Positions 1 to 12,100 of a DNA stretch of 64,000 nt are shown piece by piece (position 1 is the stretch's first letter; every line of letters begins with the position of its first letter). Both the position numbers and the translations under genes were made by a program. Source of the DNA: Protonemura montana (Eukaryota > Arthropoda > Insecta > Plecoptera > Nemouridae); NCBI GenBank assembly GCA_947568835.1, contig OX387602.1:19705021-19769020 (forward strand), written 5' to 3'. The notes beneath the pieces are model-generated. The model ran no database searches and was not told the origin of the DNA. It saw nothing but the letters and a program-made list of their open reading frames with translations.

Positions 1-505
1 GTGAGTCAAGATCTAGTCTTAAAAGAGTCTTGTTGCTCAATGCACGAAAAGGTGACAGAAATGGCGACGGAAAGACGCGTTGTAAGCTGGTGATGCGACG
101 CGTGCCGTATTTTATGCTGACACTGGATTGCCATAAGTTCCGATAGATTATTAATAGATTGCCAACATTCTACTTTCACGGTATGATATGTTTTCTTGGC
201 TTTGCACATTGACGTATTTGATTTACCTAGATCTACATTAGAAACACATCTGGATCTATAGTCCGTTTTATAATCAGGTGTCCAGCCTCCTTGGACTTGA
301 TATAACTTTGAGTTCGTCAGTGTTATTTCTGTCAAATTTTCTGCCAGACGGGAGTAATTTTCTGATGTTGACGCATGTCAGTTATAATTGTTTTGATTGG
401 AATACAACAGAATGAGCTGAGTGTCTCTCATTTTCTCTTACTCTCAGGGTGCATTCTGTGCGAACCTAGGATATTTCCTTGACCTCGCTCTTGCTTTGTT
501 CGCAG
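1..505 (+). other. Last intron of the receptor tyrosine kinase gene (partial or complete)
   Basis: The window opens with GTGAGT, a perfect splice-donor consensus, and the stretch ends at a pyrimidine-rich acceptor (TTGCTTTGTTCGCAG, 491-505) directly before the kinase exon. It is therefore most simply read as one complete 505-base intron whose 5' exon ended just before the window. A second acceptor-like site lies near 447. No coding signal is seen on either strand. The donor reading is an inference, because the upstream exon is not in view. Confidence 0.6.
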
Positions 506-1262
506 TTACGATGTGATGAACGGCTGCTGGCAGGAAGACCCCAGCACTCGGCCTTCCTTCCACGACCTCACCCTTATCTTTGAACGCATGCTCGAGGACG
601 GCGTGGAGTACCTCGACCTCAACCCCCGAATCGTCCACAACCGCACCTATTTCACCTCACAGATTGAGTCAACACCCCTCTGGACCAATCCGCTCCTCTT
701 CAACAACAACAATACTAGCAGCAGCAGTAGCACTCGGAATGTAGGCAAAGCGGATGCACTGACCACAATCCTCGAAGAGACCTCAGCAGTACAATATTCA
801 ACAATCAGTAGGTCCGAAACTCGTCAGTTGCTGCAGAGTGTCGACTGCTTGAATTCACAAGAAGACTCTACAATCATTCCCGAAACGTTGCAACTCATCC
901 AGAACACGAGCCGAAGAAGCCCGAAGACGAAACAAGCCTGTGCGTCTTCTGAGTCTATTCAGCTTTTACCAAAGACTGTAAAACTAGTGGAAATCCAAGA
1001 TGTTCCTGGCGATGAAGATGGCGGCGATGACAGTGAACCGCACTCTTACCAAAACGACGAGGAGAAAGCGAAGGAGGCGAGCCGAAATGGCGCATACCTG
1101 AGCCCGATTAAGAGCTTAAGAAGGACGCAAAATGTGGAGGGGTACTCGTATGTGGCGATGGCGGATGGACAGGCAGAGGAAGGCCGGTCACAGGATCAGC
1201 TGCCTTCCACTAAGAAAGACCCGCTGTCGAGTCCGACTCCTGCGAAAGTGACGCGTTTTTGA
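506..1262 (+). CDS. Receptor tyrosine kinase, C-terminal coding exon (partial; RET/FGFR-like)
   Basis: The exon starts after the acceptor at 501-505 and reads YDVMNGCWQEDPSTRPSF, the conserved end of a tyrosine-kinase domain (helix with CW, then the invariant R-P of kinase subdomain XI). It continues as a helix and the segment VEYLDLNP, a Tyr-containing C-terminal element of the kind found just after the kinase domain in RET and FGFR receptors. The remaining tail of about 200 residues is polar and low in complexity (runs of Asn and Ser, acidic patches, YSYVAM near the end) and probably carries phosphotyrosine docking sites. The stop is TGA at 1260-1262, with a polyadenylation signal at 1337. 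The ectodomain, transmembrane segment and most of the kinase domain lie before the window. The kinase identity is firm. RET is my preferred class, but FGFR or torso-type receptors are not excluded. Confidence 0.8.
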
Positions 1263-1336
1263 ATGGGGTCGTGATTTGCCGGAAATATGTGATTTTGATC
1301 TTAATGTGTGCAAAATATTTTTAGATTTGAGCTTGA

Positions 1337-1342
1337 AATAAA
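1337..1342 (+). terminator. Polyadenylation signal AATAAA of the receptor kinase gene
   Basis: AATAAA lies 75 bases after the stop codon and is followed by T-rich DNA. A second copy of the hexamer lies about 100 bases further on. Confidence 0.55.
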
Positions 1343-2994
1343 GGTGAAATCATGTCTATATCAGGTCGTCATTGAGAATATTTTTTTGAAGTAAACTATG
1401 AACACTAACTATTGAATATGCCCACCGAAGAAAACTTTTTCAAAAATAAAGCATGCTTGCATTTGAACGCGTTCTTGTAAATTTTAGCCATTATTATTTA
1501 AAACTAAGTTCACGACAAGTACACATGTTTAATGCTTTTTCGCGGCGTTAATTGGCAATTTCGAATCGATATCAATTATCTCTCTCCAGTCATTAGCCTT
1601 AGAATCTATGTCCAGTATCTATATTTATATGTATTTACGAAGTACGTGTATTATAAAACATGAATAGTATTTTAAAGAGTATCATAACTCCACGAAAAAG
1701 AGATTAGATTACTATCGTAGCGTAAAAATCGAACACTATTTTTGAATTATGAAAGTGCCCATCTTTGTTGGGTGATGTCATTGAGCTGAAACGTGATTAA
1801 ATACAAGGCTAAGGTATGAGTGTCGGGTCATGAATCCAAAAAGAGTGTTTCCATCCCTTGATCGGCAAATAAAGATATTTACACGGAAGAAATGTGTTTT
1901 TTATTTTAATATTCGATTTATATTTGTATTAGTAAGACATTTTTTGCAAAACTTCGTAGCTTTTGTCAATCAGAAGAACTAAGTGGTACAGCTGAATTGA
2001 CTTTGCAGACTGCGTCTAATAGCGGAAACTTTTTCATTTCGGTGAGATATACTTTGGATGTGGGATATTTGAATGTGTGTTTCCAAAACACGTAAAGTAT
2101 CGTAATGCATGGGTATTTGCTGTTTCTGAGATGGATAGCCGTGTCAGGCTTTCTGGAACCATATATATCTTATACCATATACATATTTACTAGCTACTAG
2201 CTAAAGCCATGACTTGACAAGCAACTATAATTATACCTTCACTGCCTTTTTTTAAATTGAATGAAATTAAATTTAAATCATTATTTTTTTGATTGAGCTG
2301 GGAGTGCCAAATTGGTTCTGCGGCTTACACGAACTGAGGGTAGTGTTTCTGTTTGAGTCAGAGTTTTAGATACATTTAAATCACATTTTAAGTTGATAAT
2401 AATAATTATCACATGATTTATGATAAGTTTTAAATAACATTTAGCAATTAATTTGGTCATAGCCACGATTTCGGCGCTGGTCAATTGCGTTAAAAGGTCA
2501 CATTGAGACCGTTGTCACCTTAGGTTACAAACCATGTATAAAACATAAGACAAGCAGTCAAATCTAGAACACAATTCTGGAAAATAAAATAAAAAAGTTC
2601 CCCTGTGTGTTGTGATGTAAATATCGTTTGTCATTTTGCAAGCACACAAGCTTATTTTTGAAGTAAAACTCCTTCAACCAAACGTGGACTCAGGAATCGC
2701 TATTTCAAGGCAGAAAATACAGCGCATACTAATTTAGTGAATAACCCGAGTTAAAAAAATCAATTCGCAAACCCAAAACTTATCAAAGAGAAGCCAGAGA
2801 CAATTTGTCTTACAATGTTACCGGTAGTCAGTGAAGGAAAGAGTATTCGACCCACTCAATCATCGACTATTGTTACTTTTTAACGTCAGACTAGTGCCCC
2901 ATTCTCACATCTGTTAAGTAAAGTAAACACGTTGCATTGCACTTCTTATTGTACCTTACCTCCACATGAATAAAATCCATTCGAGGTGCCAAGT

Positions 2995-3184
2995 TTGCTC
3001 TGCGGGCTGCGTCCAGGGACTGACGTTAGTTAACGAGTTTTTGTTTGCTTCGTGTTTTCGTTGTGCTATAACAAATAAGGAAAGTGTTACTGAAGATCTT
3101 GCAACATGTCAAAATACGTCCAGCGACTTCTGAAGGACGTAAGTGTTGGAATTGACAAGATTGCTCTGCGGGCTGCGTTCAGGG
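2995..3184 (+). repeat. Pair of 24-base direct repeats
   Basis: The 24-base unit beginning TTGCTCTGCGGGCTGCG occurs at 2995-3018 and again at 3161-3184 with one mismatch. A weaker relative (TGGTTCTGCGG...) lies near 2313. The flanks also resemble each other loosely (GCCAAG or GACAAG before the unit). This looks like a dispersed repeat family or duplicated promoter or 5' UTR segments. No function is evident. Confidence 0.5.
3105..3139 (+). other. Possible orphan first coding exon (unassigned)
   Basis: An ATG in a good context (CAACATG) opens the short peptide MSKYVQRLLKD and runs directly into GTAAGTG, a strong splice donor. It lies between the two 24-base direct repeats. I could not find a matching downstream exon in the window and I do not recognise the peptide. 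It may be the start of a gene spliced to distant exons, a transposon-borne exon, or chance. Confidence 0.2.
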
Positions 3185-6100
3185 GTTAAAGACGAGTAAA
3201 CGATTGTAAGATTAAATATCCAAATTTAAATTTTGCAAAATATTTAAAAAATGGTTAAGGTATCGTTTTGTTATCCAACTCTTTTCCCTGCAATTAATTT
3301 ATTGGATATTCTGCATATTTTAATCCAAGTTTCTTTTTATTTACGTGGAGACCCACCAAGTACAATGATTTTGAAAAGAAGTATAAAAATGTAAAAAAAA
3401 ATTTGGCCACGAGCGTCTGTGTTCAGATCAGAGAGTCACCGTCGGTTTTTAGTTTGGTCTCTGAGAGCTAAACGAAAGTCGCTCTCATCCTGCCGATCTA
3501 TAAGTCGTGCCTGTCACCGACTGAGCAGCCGACGCCTTACAGTTCTAGCATTATCTCCTAGAGTGCAGGACAGGTTTGCAGTCCGCGGGAATTTCTGTCG
3601 TTCAGGGTTAGATTGCAGATTTTCAAATGCCGCTTGTTTTAAATGCTCGAACCATATAAAAGAGCCAAATACACACAAAAAATTCTTAAAAAATAGAAAA
3701 TTAAAAAAATGTGTGTTCTAGTAATGGACTATTTTGTGGTTTCTCATCAGTGCTCGTAATGCATCACGCCTCGTTGTTTATAGACTGGCTAAGCATCGCA
3801 AAGCAGCTAGCGAAACATGTTTGCATGTTTTTACTACTTGCCACTCTGCAGGGGCGTTGAGACGCATATTTTACATTTTAGCGTTATTAATGGAGGGCCC
3901 GGTAATTTTCCATGCGGCCTTAAAGCATTACACCTATGAAGTGATCGTCTAATTATAGGTTACCGAAAATGTCTACTCAACTCATGCTCGTGATAAGTAC
4001 GATTTAATTACTGGTTCACTTACGATTTACCTCGAGTTTCAAGCTTTACGAAGAACTTACTGGTCTAAACACCGCGTCATTACAGGTGAATTATTAATCA
4101 AAGCATCTCGAAACACCTGCAAGCTAATGGGTTACAATATCAGAGAGATGATGCCATGTTGTTATACCCAAGGGAAGAATAAGAATCGTAATTGCGCCAG
4201 AGGCCTGCTATCATTCTTTGCTCCACAGGGGTGTTTAAGAATACCGTGTAGGAAAGCTGCCTGTCCAGGCAATTGGTTCCCAGATATTTTTTTTAACATA
4301 ATAAGTAATTACCTACACTATATATATTTTTTTCAATTCTTGTTGACCAGAGAACGTGTTGACACTACATCTTGTAGATGGTTTTCTCAGAAACGATGCA
4401 GTAATCACTAACTAGCCTCCTGAGCCAGTTTCGAACAGGTGGCTTTTAGTTTTAATTTTTAATTGCCCGATCGTCGCTAGAAAGCGAAAGCAAATATGCA
4501 AATCAGCTCGCAACGATTGGCGATGTTTTCAATCCCGGCTCGATTGGCCACCACAATGAATTGACAGCCAACCCGTACATTAATTGCTAAACCAGCACAG
4601 AAAGAAAAAAATAAAGAAAATATTTGCAGATGACAATAATTGTCGCTTGCTTGGAGTTATCTCACGATAGCGTGCTAATGTGCTTCGCGCGATCCTGATC
4701 TGAGTGTGTGTGTGAGTGTGTTTGTGTATGTGTGTGCGTTTTTTTTTCTTTGCTTTGGATTTGGCCAGGTGTGTTCTGCCGTTCGGACCGGCGGTGTCCC
4801 GAAACGACTCTAATGGACTGCGGTCGAGGCGCATCGTAAAGATCGGCGTACCACTCAATGCCCGCCGCCTCCCTGCGAGGACCAATAAGACAAAGGGAAT
4901 TTGGTTATGCGGTTAAAAGCAGCGATAAATCAACTTCCTGTTAGCGTCAAGCGGGGCTTCGCCAAAGGATGGCCTTTCCAAGGAAGGCCACCCATATAAA
5001 AGTCCCAGGCAATGGATTTTTTGTTTGATTATATCATAATAATATTATATTACTTGTCAAAATATAGATATTCGTAGCTTACAAGAACTATATAGTGTAC
5101 GTTTAATATCCTTGCCCGCGTGGTGCAGCAATCTGTTTGATATGTCGTTCAGTTTTGTGCATAAATCTATGAAAAGATGAGCAGTTAAGCTCAAGGACTG
5201 GATAAGGACTGGAACATAACTATTTTTTATGTAAATGTAGGTTTATTAAAATGTTATCGTTTGTTATGGATTTTTGTAAAGGTGTGGTTTTATCTCCAAA
5301 ATTGTTCGTGCAATGCAATGGTTGAAGTCATATTAATGTTACCTAGCATTAAGAATTATGTTCTAGATAATGGAATGCGAAATGTTTTATTAGGCATATC
5401 AATTGTATATCTTAATTTTTTAATAAAAATTTTACATAAAAATCCGGAGTAATCAAAGTTGAACATTTTCTTTAACAGTGCCGCTCAGCTTACTTATATC
5501 GTAATAAAAATTCTCCGGAGATAAAACGATGACAGAATATCAAATAGCTCCGAGGTTGTTACCTAAACTTTGAAAAATGAGCCGCCAGATAAACGTGGCC
5601 GAACTGTTCGACGGATGACAAGCCGTCTTGCGAGAGCGGCGTCGGCCTATTTAGCCGCATGGGGTAAGTACGGCCCGGCCGGCCGGGGCCTTCGGCGGGG
5701 TGTGGTGAATGTCCCACGCAGAGAAACAATGGCCACACGACACTAGTGTGTTTTTACTCACGTATGATGTATCGGTCAACATCTCGACCACCAATCATTC
5801 GCGGCAGCGGCGGGAGGAAAAGAGCCAGAGTGTAGACCGGAGAGAAAATGGGGGTGACGACAGAGCGATGATGAAATTCACCACGTGGACCGTGGATGAG
5901 TTCGGGTTGAATAATTTATGTCTGTGAATTGTGAGAAGCACAACACGCCTGGCGAAATGTTTCCATTTGTTTGCCCCAGTTCCGCTAAAGGCGTTCTCTC
6001 GGGTGGCAGACAGCGGACCATCTGTGGAGTGCCGAGAGGGTGCGTTTTGAATTGAATTTAAATTTTCATTCCTCGCCATGAATACAAAAGATCACGGCAC

Positions 6101-8219
6101 ACAGTCTAATGTGACCCTTGAGGGCTCTGAAACCTGTCACAATTCGGAGAATGCTATAAAGTGTAAGTTGCGGAGGAGGAAGGTTTGTAGAACGGACGAA
6201 TATTGAAGTCGCTAACTAAGAAATGTCAGATGCACGAAGCCACAGACTTTATGTAGGTATTTGGCCATAGCCAACTGTCGAAAAATCGTTCAAACAAAAT
6301 CGGATCTCACTTGGGTATGACGGTAAGCACAATTCTATCTGTCTCTACAAGTTTCGTCTCCACTCTGTCTAGCAGCTCTCTGAATTTCCATCTCTTTCCA
6401 TGCCAGGGTGCTGCCACCCAATCTCCATACTCGGCTTGTTAAATTTCTATAAATCTTTCTCTTTGTCCGCTGTTTGACATCCGACAAGGATCCGAACCCC
6501 GCCCTCGGTCCAGCAGACCAAGATGATATGACGTTAATGCCACAACAGTAATTAATTCTGGAAATATAATACAGCTAGCGCATTAGAGAACGTGCCAAAA
6601 AATACCAGAATCAGTTGACCACAGCAGCTTTTAACAATTTACTCGAAATGATCAAGCCGGATATCGTTTCTTAATAAGGATTCTTTGCTTTAGGGCAAAA
6701 TATTCCTCCTACTAACTCATTACTCAAAATGTATACCGTATAACGTTGGTGAAATAAACAGGGTTTCTACATTTCAGATGTATACCCAGGAAAGAGCTCA
6801 GATTTGATTAGCGTAATCTACCAGAAGATTTGCGGTTGGCCCGCAGAGATGAGGAGACACCCACCCATGGAAAGGTCCGTGAGAGATGATTTAAATACCT
6901 GGGACGTTTGCAAAAAAAAGGCGGCTTACATGGTTTCACTCTTAGCAGCAGATAAGGTCCCCGCAAATTACACAGCCACCCTCTTTCCCCTTCGTGGAGT
7001 TGCAGCTTCAGAGAAATAATTTAAAACGACATTGGTGACGACACATTTCTATTGTCTTGTGGTGGGACAATGCTGGAGGTTTGATCGCGAAGATCTGAGA
7101 TAGGTATGTCTGTCAGTCAGTAGGTGGGACATGTAATTATAAAAAAAAGCACGTTAGCCGTTTATATCATAGAGCACTCAAAGCTCAGCACGTTTTAGTG
7201 GACATTAGAAAAACAAAGTGGGGTTATGGGTTTCGTATGAATATTGCGTTTGAGTGTACAAGCTAATTATCTACCAAGAAAGAATGTAACCCAATATGTA
7301 TGAACCATATTACCCTGGTAGGGTATTCTCCGACTATCTGTCCGTTGTCACTTCACTTACCTCGTTGTGAATGTCGAAGAACGAACGAGGTCAGTCAAGG
7401 GTCACGCTCTTCATGCTTAGAATGCATCACGTTCACACTCTGTGCTTTAAAAGCACTTGTTTTTCAAACGTATATGAGCCGAATGCAACGGAGCGCAAAC
7501 GACCCGCCCCCTTCAACGGCTCCTCGTCTTGTACACTAATTATAATAAAAATAAATCCGTTTAATGTGATTCTCAATGCCAATACCAACAAATCATGGCT
7601 TTTGTACGTGTATGCTTGATATTTTACCTGCAGAACATCGATTCGGTTCAATACCACGATAGGTTTTCTCTTGGGAGTAATTGTGATGTCGTTCCCCTTC
7701 CATAATATTAAAACGATTTCATATGATGTTGATTGTAGTTTGCCAGAAGCACAGAGTTTCAATTATAGTTTTATGTTCGAATTGACGATCAATTTATGGC
7801 TGCAGCATTATTTTTATTATTTATTATTAAGAAACGTCTATTTATTTTACAAACATATATAAATACATAAAAACCAGTGTCTGCTAAGTTTTACTCTCTA
7901 CATTAACATAAAAAACATCGGTACTAGATATTATAGGACAGCTGTTCTCTCTCTCTCGAGCATTTCACAATTCATTCGATAATAAATAATTAAATATAAA
8001 TATAATACATAAATGTGATATTCATGTTTCTTATTTGCTAATAGTGAATTTGAAGCCATTAAATATACACAATACACGCATTTGTTTTCATATTGCACTA
8101 GTTTCCTAATATGTACACCCTAAAGCTAGACATTGAAGTAAGTGAATTATTTTAAGTTTAATCACTATTTGACAGAGAATTGTCTTACAATGACAATTGG
8201 GAGGAACGGCTTGGTACTC

Positions 8220-8250
8220 AGTATGTATGTATGTATGAATGTATGTATGT
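8220..8250. repeat. GTAT tetranucleotide microsatellite
   Basis: About seven copies of GTAT/GTATGT-type units with one interruption. A simple-sequence tract with no coding context. Confidence 0.7.
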
Positions 8251-9129
8251 AAAAGTTTTTAGACATGCATACTTCTGGCATAATGATATCAACACTGATC
8301 TTCAAAGAGGACGAATCATATTTGCTGAAAGCTTGCAATTGTCTGCCAATTATCTACAATTGTGCCTATCATGTTCGTTGGCTTACTCTAGAATGGTAAA
8401 AGACAGTTTAAAACTTTCTTTGCAAGTTCACAAAGTCATATAATATTACATGGTCACGATTTAATTAAACCCTTTCTGTTATATACATTTCCACGGCAGA
8501 CCCGTGCATGAAAGAATGGCTCGACCTACCGGTATACGTCAGGTTTTGTCACACATACCTTCATATCATTTACGTTTTAAGGGTCGAATTAATAGGAAAA
8601 TGTGTAAATACTTGAAATTGCTACATTTCACAAATAATTCGTTAATAATTATCCCTATTTGGCACTTAAATTATAAATGGAAGGCTGGAAATTACCTTAG
8701 GATAGAAATGGAATAAATGTTCTAGTCTAGTTCTGAACGCTGTAATTATTTGATCCAGCATTATGCTAAACGATTTTTTGTTCTAAAACGTTTCCTTTTT
8801 GCGATTCACTCGCTCTTGAGTTTTGAATGTGGCCATTGAATTTCCCTCATCATACTTACATTTGGCGTCTTGCGAGGGAAACTGGCTTGTTACCAGGTGG
8901 GGATGAAAACAGGACTAACCGAAGGGGATTGGCCAAACAGTTTGACTCGAATATTTCCGTTGGCTTTCAGTGCTGGCACGGGTCACCCCTGACGACTCGC
9001 AAAGCACCAAGCAACTCGACCAACTCTGTTCATCCAGAAATTATTACAGTCTGTAAATGTAAATACTAAACTAATATAAAGGTGAGCCCCGTTCCGACAC
9101 GCGGTTCCTACTCTGCACAGGACACCGAT

Positions 9130-12100
9130 TTACCGACACGCGCACGAGTCGACAGTCATGTCGTGGTAGCTTCTGAGAACCACGTTGTTGTTGTCATCAA
9201 GGTAGAGGAGACTCATAGCGCTGAGCTTGTCGGGGACGCAGCATGGATCAGGCACATGGGCCTCGCTCCCGATGGCGTGAACCAAGCTCTGGATGGTCGC
9301 GTGGTTGGTGGGCTTCATCGCCTGGAACAGACCGGGTTTTGTCACAATTATTTCGGTGATCATCTACATTTACTAATCAGTAATCACACATGTCTCGCGT
9401 AACGTTGCGCCGGCCAAACCACCGAATGAATTAACACTTCTCCCAACGGCTCCTTTTGGTTTAAGAATTTTAAGAATTTTGCAAGATGGTTTAGTTTCTC
9501 TGGTGTTTTCTCATAGGTGCTCAAACTAGTAAGCATTGAATGGTAAGGATTGGAAAATGTGCGATCGAATCGGGATACGAACTCGGGACCTTCCGTTCCC
9601 TTATTCCACAGAACGAGAAAGAAATCTTGTGTGTGACCGGCAATCGGCATGTCCCGGGTTCGTATCCATATTCGGTCGCGCATTTCTCCAGCCTCACTCC
9701 TCTTCCAATCTAGATAAGCAATCCAATCCAATTCAATCAAAAGCTTACCAATCTAGGTAAGCAATTAGGAGACACATTTTCTCTCACCCTTTACTTTGAA
9801 TTTCACTTACACAGAGACCTAAGGGTCCCCTATCTCCACACTATGTCTGCGTCAAAAATAACGTCTTTCATTGATGTATGAAGATATGAGAGCATTGAGA
9901 ACCAACGTAGTTCCGTTTTTAAGGTGTTCAACCTTTTTTTATTGGCGAATATGGCACTATACTGCGTAAACTTCGGGTTAGGCATTATACTTACGGCACA
10001 CTTCTCAGTTTTGTTGTGTTTGTCTCCAGTCTACAAATCCAGGCGGCAAAAAGAGAGGGAAGAAAAGCGATTTCAATGGTTTAATAAACTTGTATGTAAG
10101 CAAGCACTGCGCGTGGAAGCAAGGTGGCGTAAGGCTGGACACAAGAAATATAGCAAAAAGTTTGTCTTCAGTTGATTACCTTTGTCAGGGGATAGACACA
10201 CTGCCCTGCGCAATAGTGCGCCTCGAATTTCTGCGGGCTGATGATCCAGTCTGCCCACCCGATGTCGGCAAAGTCAACCACCAGCTTGTTTTTGCGGCAT
10301 GACGATCCGGGGTCTCCTCGAGATATCCCAGCTTTCGCAGAGTTCTCGTGCAACTCGTCGTCGTCCTTTGAACAAACGTTGCAATTGCCAATTACCCAAT
10401 TATGCAGCGGGGTCTACTGAACATTTAAAACATCACACCCTCCGCGGTCTAAGTGACGAATATTGTGTTATTTTCACTCGTTTTATTTTTCACTGGTTAT
10501 CTAGAAATTTTCCGCGCTTGTTTTCTTTGGAACATGGTGACATTTTTATGTCGTTTCCCATCTTGCACATCGGGTGATGACTCTTAACGTCTAGCGACTA
10601 AGCTGCGGTTTCAAGGCTCCTAATTCTGATCATTCCATCTCACTCTCGTGGAAAAAGTGGCATCATTATTTTCACAAAATAACCCGTGGTTAGCCAGAAT
10701 CCTCTAAAACAAAGTGAATGAATCGGTGGTAATGTCTCAGAGAATCTCGCTTAGCCACAGATAACATGGGACAAGCGGCCATCGTGACGTTAGTGGGCTA
10801 GAAAGAATTGTAAAGATAAATAGAGCTTGGCTTGAGAGAAAGCGCACACTAAAAGCTCTTGTTCTTATCATCTCAACCCTAATGGATGTTGAGGGTTGGT
10901 GCCGCGACCGTGCGATGGGAACGCGCGCTAGGCGAGGCGAGGCAGGGGCTACTTAAGTACAGTTTTATTACCTCGCCACCTTGGGTAGCTTTGCTTGGCG
11001 CCACCAAAACAGGGCACTTCGGAAGGTGTGCTCTGACTGCCGTGGGCGTCGTCGTGGGTGCAGCGAGGGAGATTAAACCCTACTAATAACCTCGAGTGGA
11101 CACTTGCACTGAGGCTTTATTGCTCTCATATATAGGTAAGTCAAGCGTTTCTGGATATAATAGTTAAATGTTTATGACTCGGAACGCTTTATGAAAGCAT
11201 GGCGTGCATCGCGAATTTTCCCAGCGCTGGAGGAAAACTATTATGTTCTTTGCAACTTATGCAATTTAAAGTTGCAGGTTTTACGTTCGATGTTACAATT
11301 AGGTCATTGAAATTCTGATCTATGTCTCACCTGGTCCCCTTTTGATTGGCGAGTATCGATGACTTTCTTTCCTCTGTGCTTGTTATCCCGTTTCTTTCCC
11401 CTGCTTCTCTTCCTACCGCCACCACCGCCGCCTCCGCCGCCTCCGCCGCCACTTCCAGTGCCACCACCGCTGGCGCCTTTCCACCGCTTCGTTGACCTCC
11501 CCGGCAAAGGGATCACGTTCTGCCCCCGACGTCCAGACTCTTGTGACGTTCGGGACTTCAGCAGCGTCTGCGGTGAGCTCCTCGGGATCTCCCCGCTCCT
11601 CATGTCAATCGCGTCCGGTAGCTCGTTGTCGGTGATCGATCTGATCACCCTGCCTCCGACCATCAACTCAACGCCATCGTACTTCTTGAGCAGACCCCGT
11701 GTTGCTACGGCGTCGTCTCGCTCCATCTGAGTGGCCGTCGAGCGCACAGACCGCTTGCCGAAACGCACGTTGTTGTCAAACCCGTCATCCGGCGCCCTTC
11801 TCGGCGCCACCACGTCTTCCCCCTTCTGGCGCAAGCGGTAGCGCGTCTTAGGGTGGATGCGACGTCTTCGCTCAGCGAAACCCTTCTTGCTCGAGTCGCC
11901 GTTTGGCAGTTCGTCGAGAATCTTCGCCTTCTTGCCTTTCGCCAGGGCGGAAGGTCGAGGGTTATCGTCGGTGTCTCCAATGGAGTTGTCGCTGCCTTGG
12001 TACTGTCGGGTGACTGGGTTTTTCGTGTAAGGCCTGTGCTTCGATGTGGCAGCCACTTGTTTGAGCTTTTTCTCCGCTTCCTTCGCTTCCAATTTACTTT

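Larger units (their letters stand above)
1263..9129. other. Gene-poor intergenic stretch
   Basis: I find no exon here that I can assign to a known family. The open frames are short and lack splice-consistent neighbours. Visible contents are the 3' end of the kinase gene, a pair of 24-base direct repeats (2995 and 3161), a possible orphan first exon (3105-3139), a GT-rich tract (about 4702-4738), a GC-rich patch with a donor-like site (about 5576-5710) and a GTAT microsatellite (about 8220-8250). The strip from about 8800 to 9129 probably includes the 3' UTR of the minus-strand BMP3-type gene. Confidence 0.5.

Noticed and set aside
9082-9402. Plus-strand open frame over the last BMP3-type exon
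   Set aside because: The minus-strand frame gives the perfect cystine-knot C terminus, so this is a shadow.
11359-11730. Plus-strand open frame with a poly-proline run
   Set aside because: It is the antisense shadow of the Gly-rich coding exon of the BMP3-type gene.
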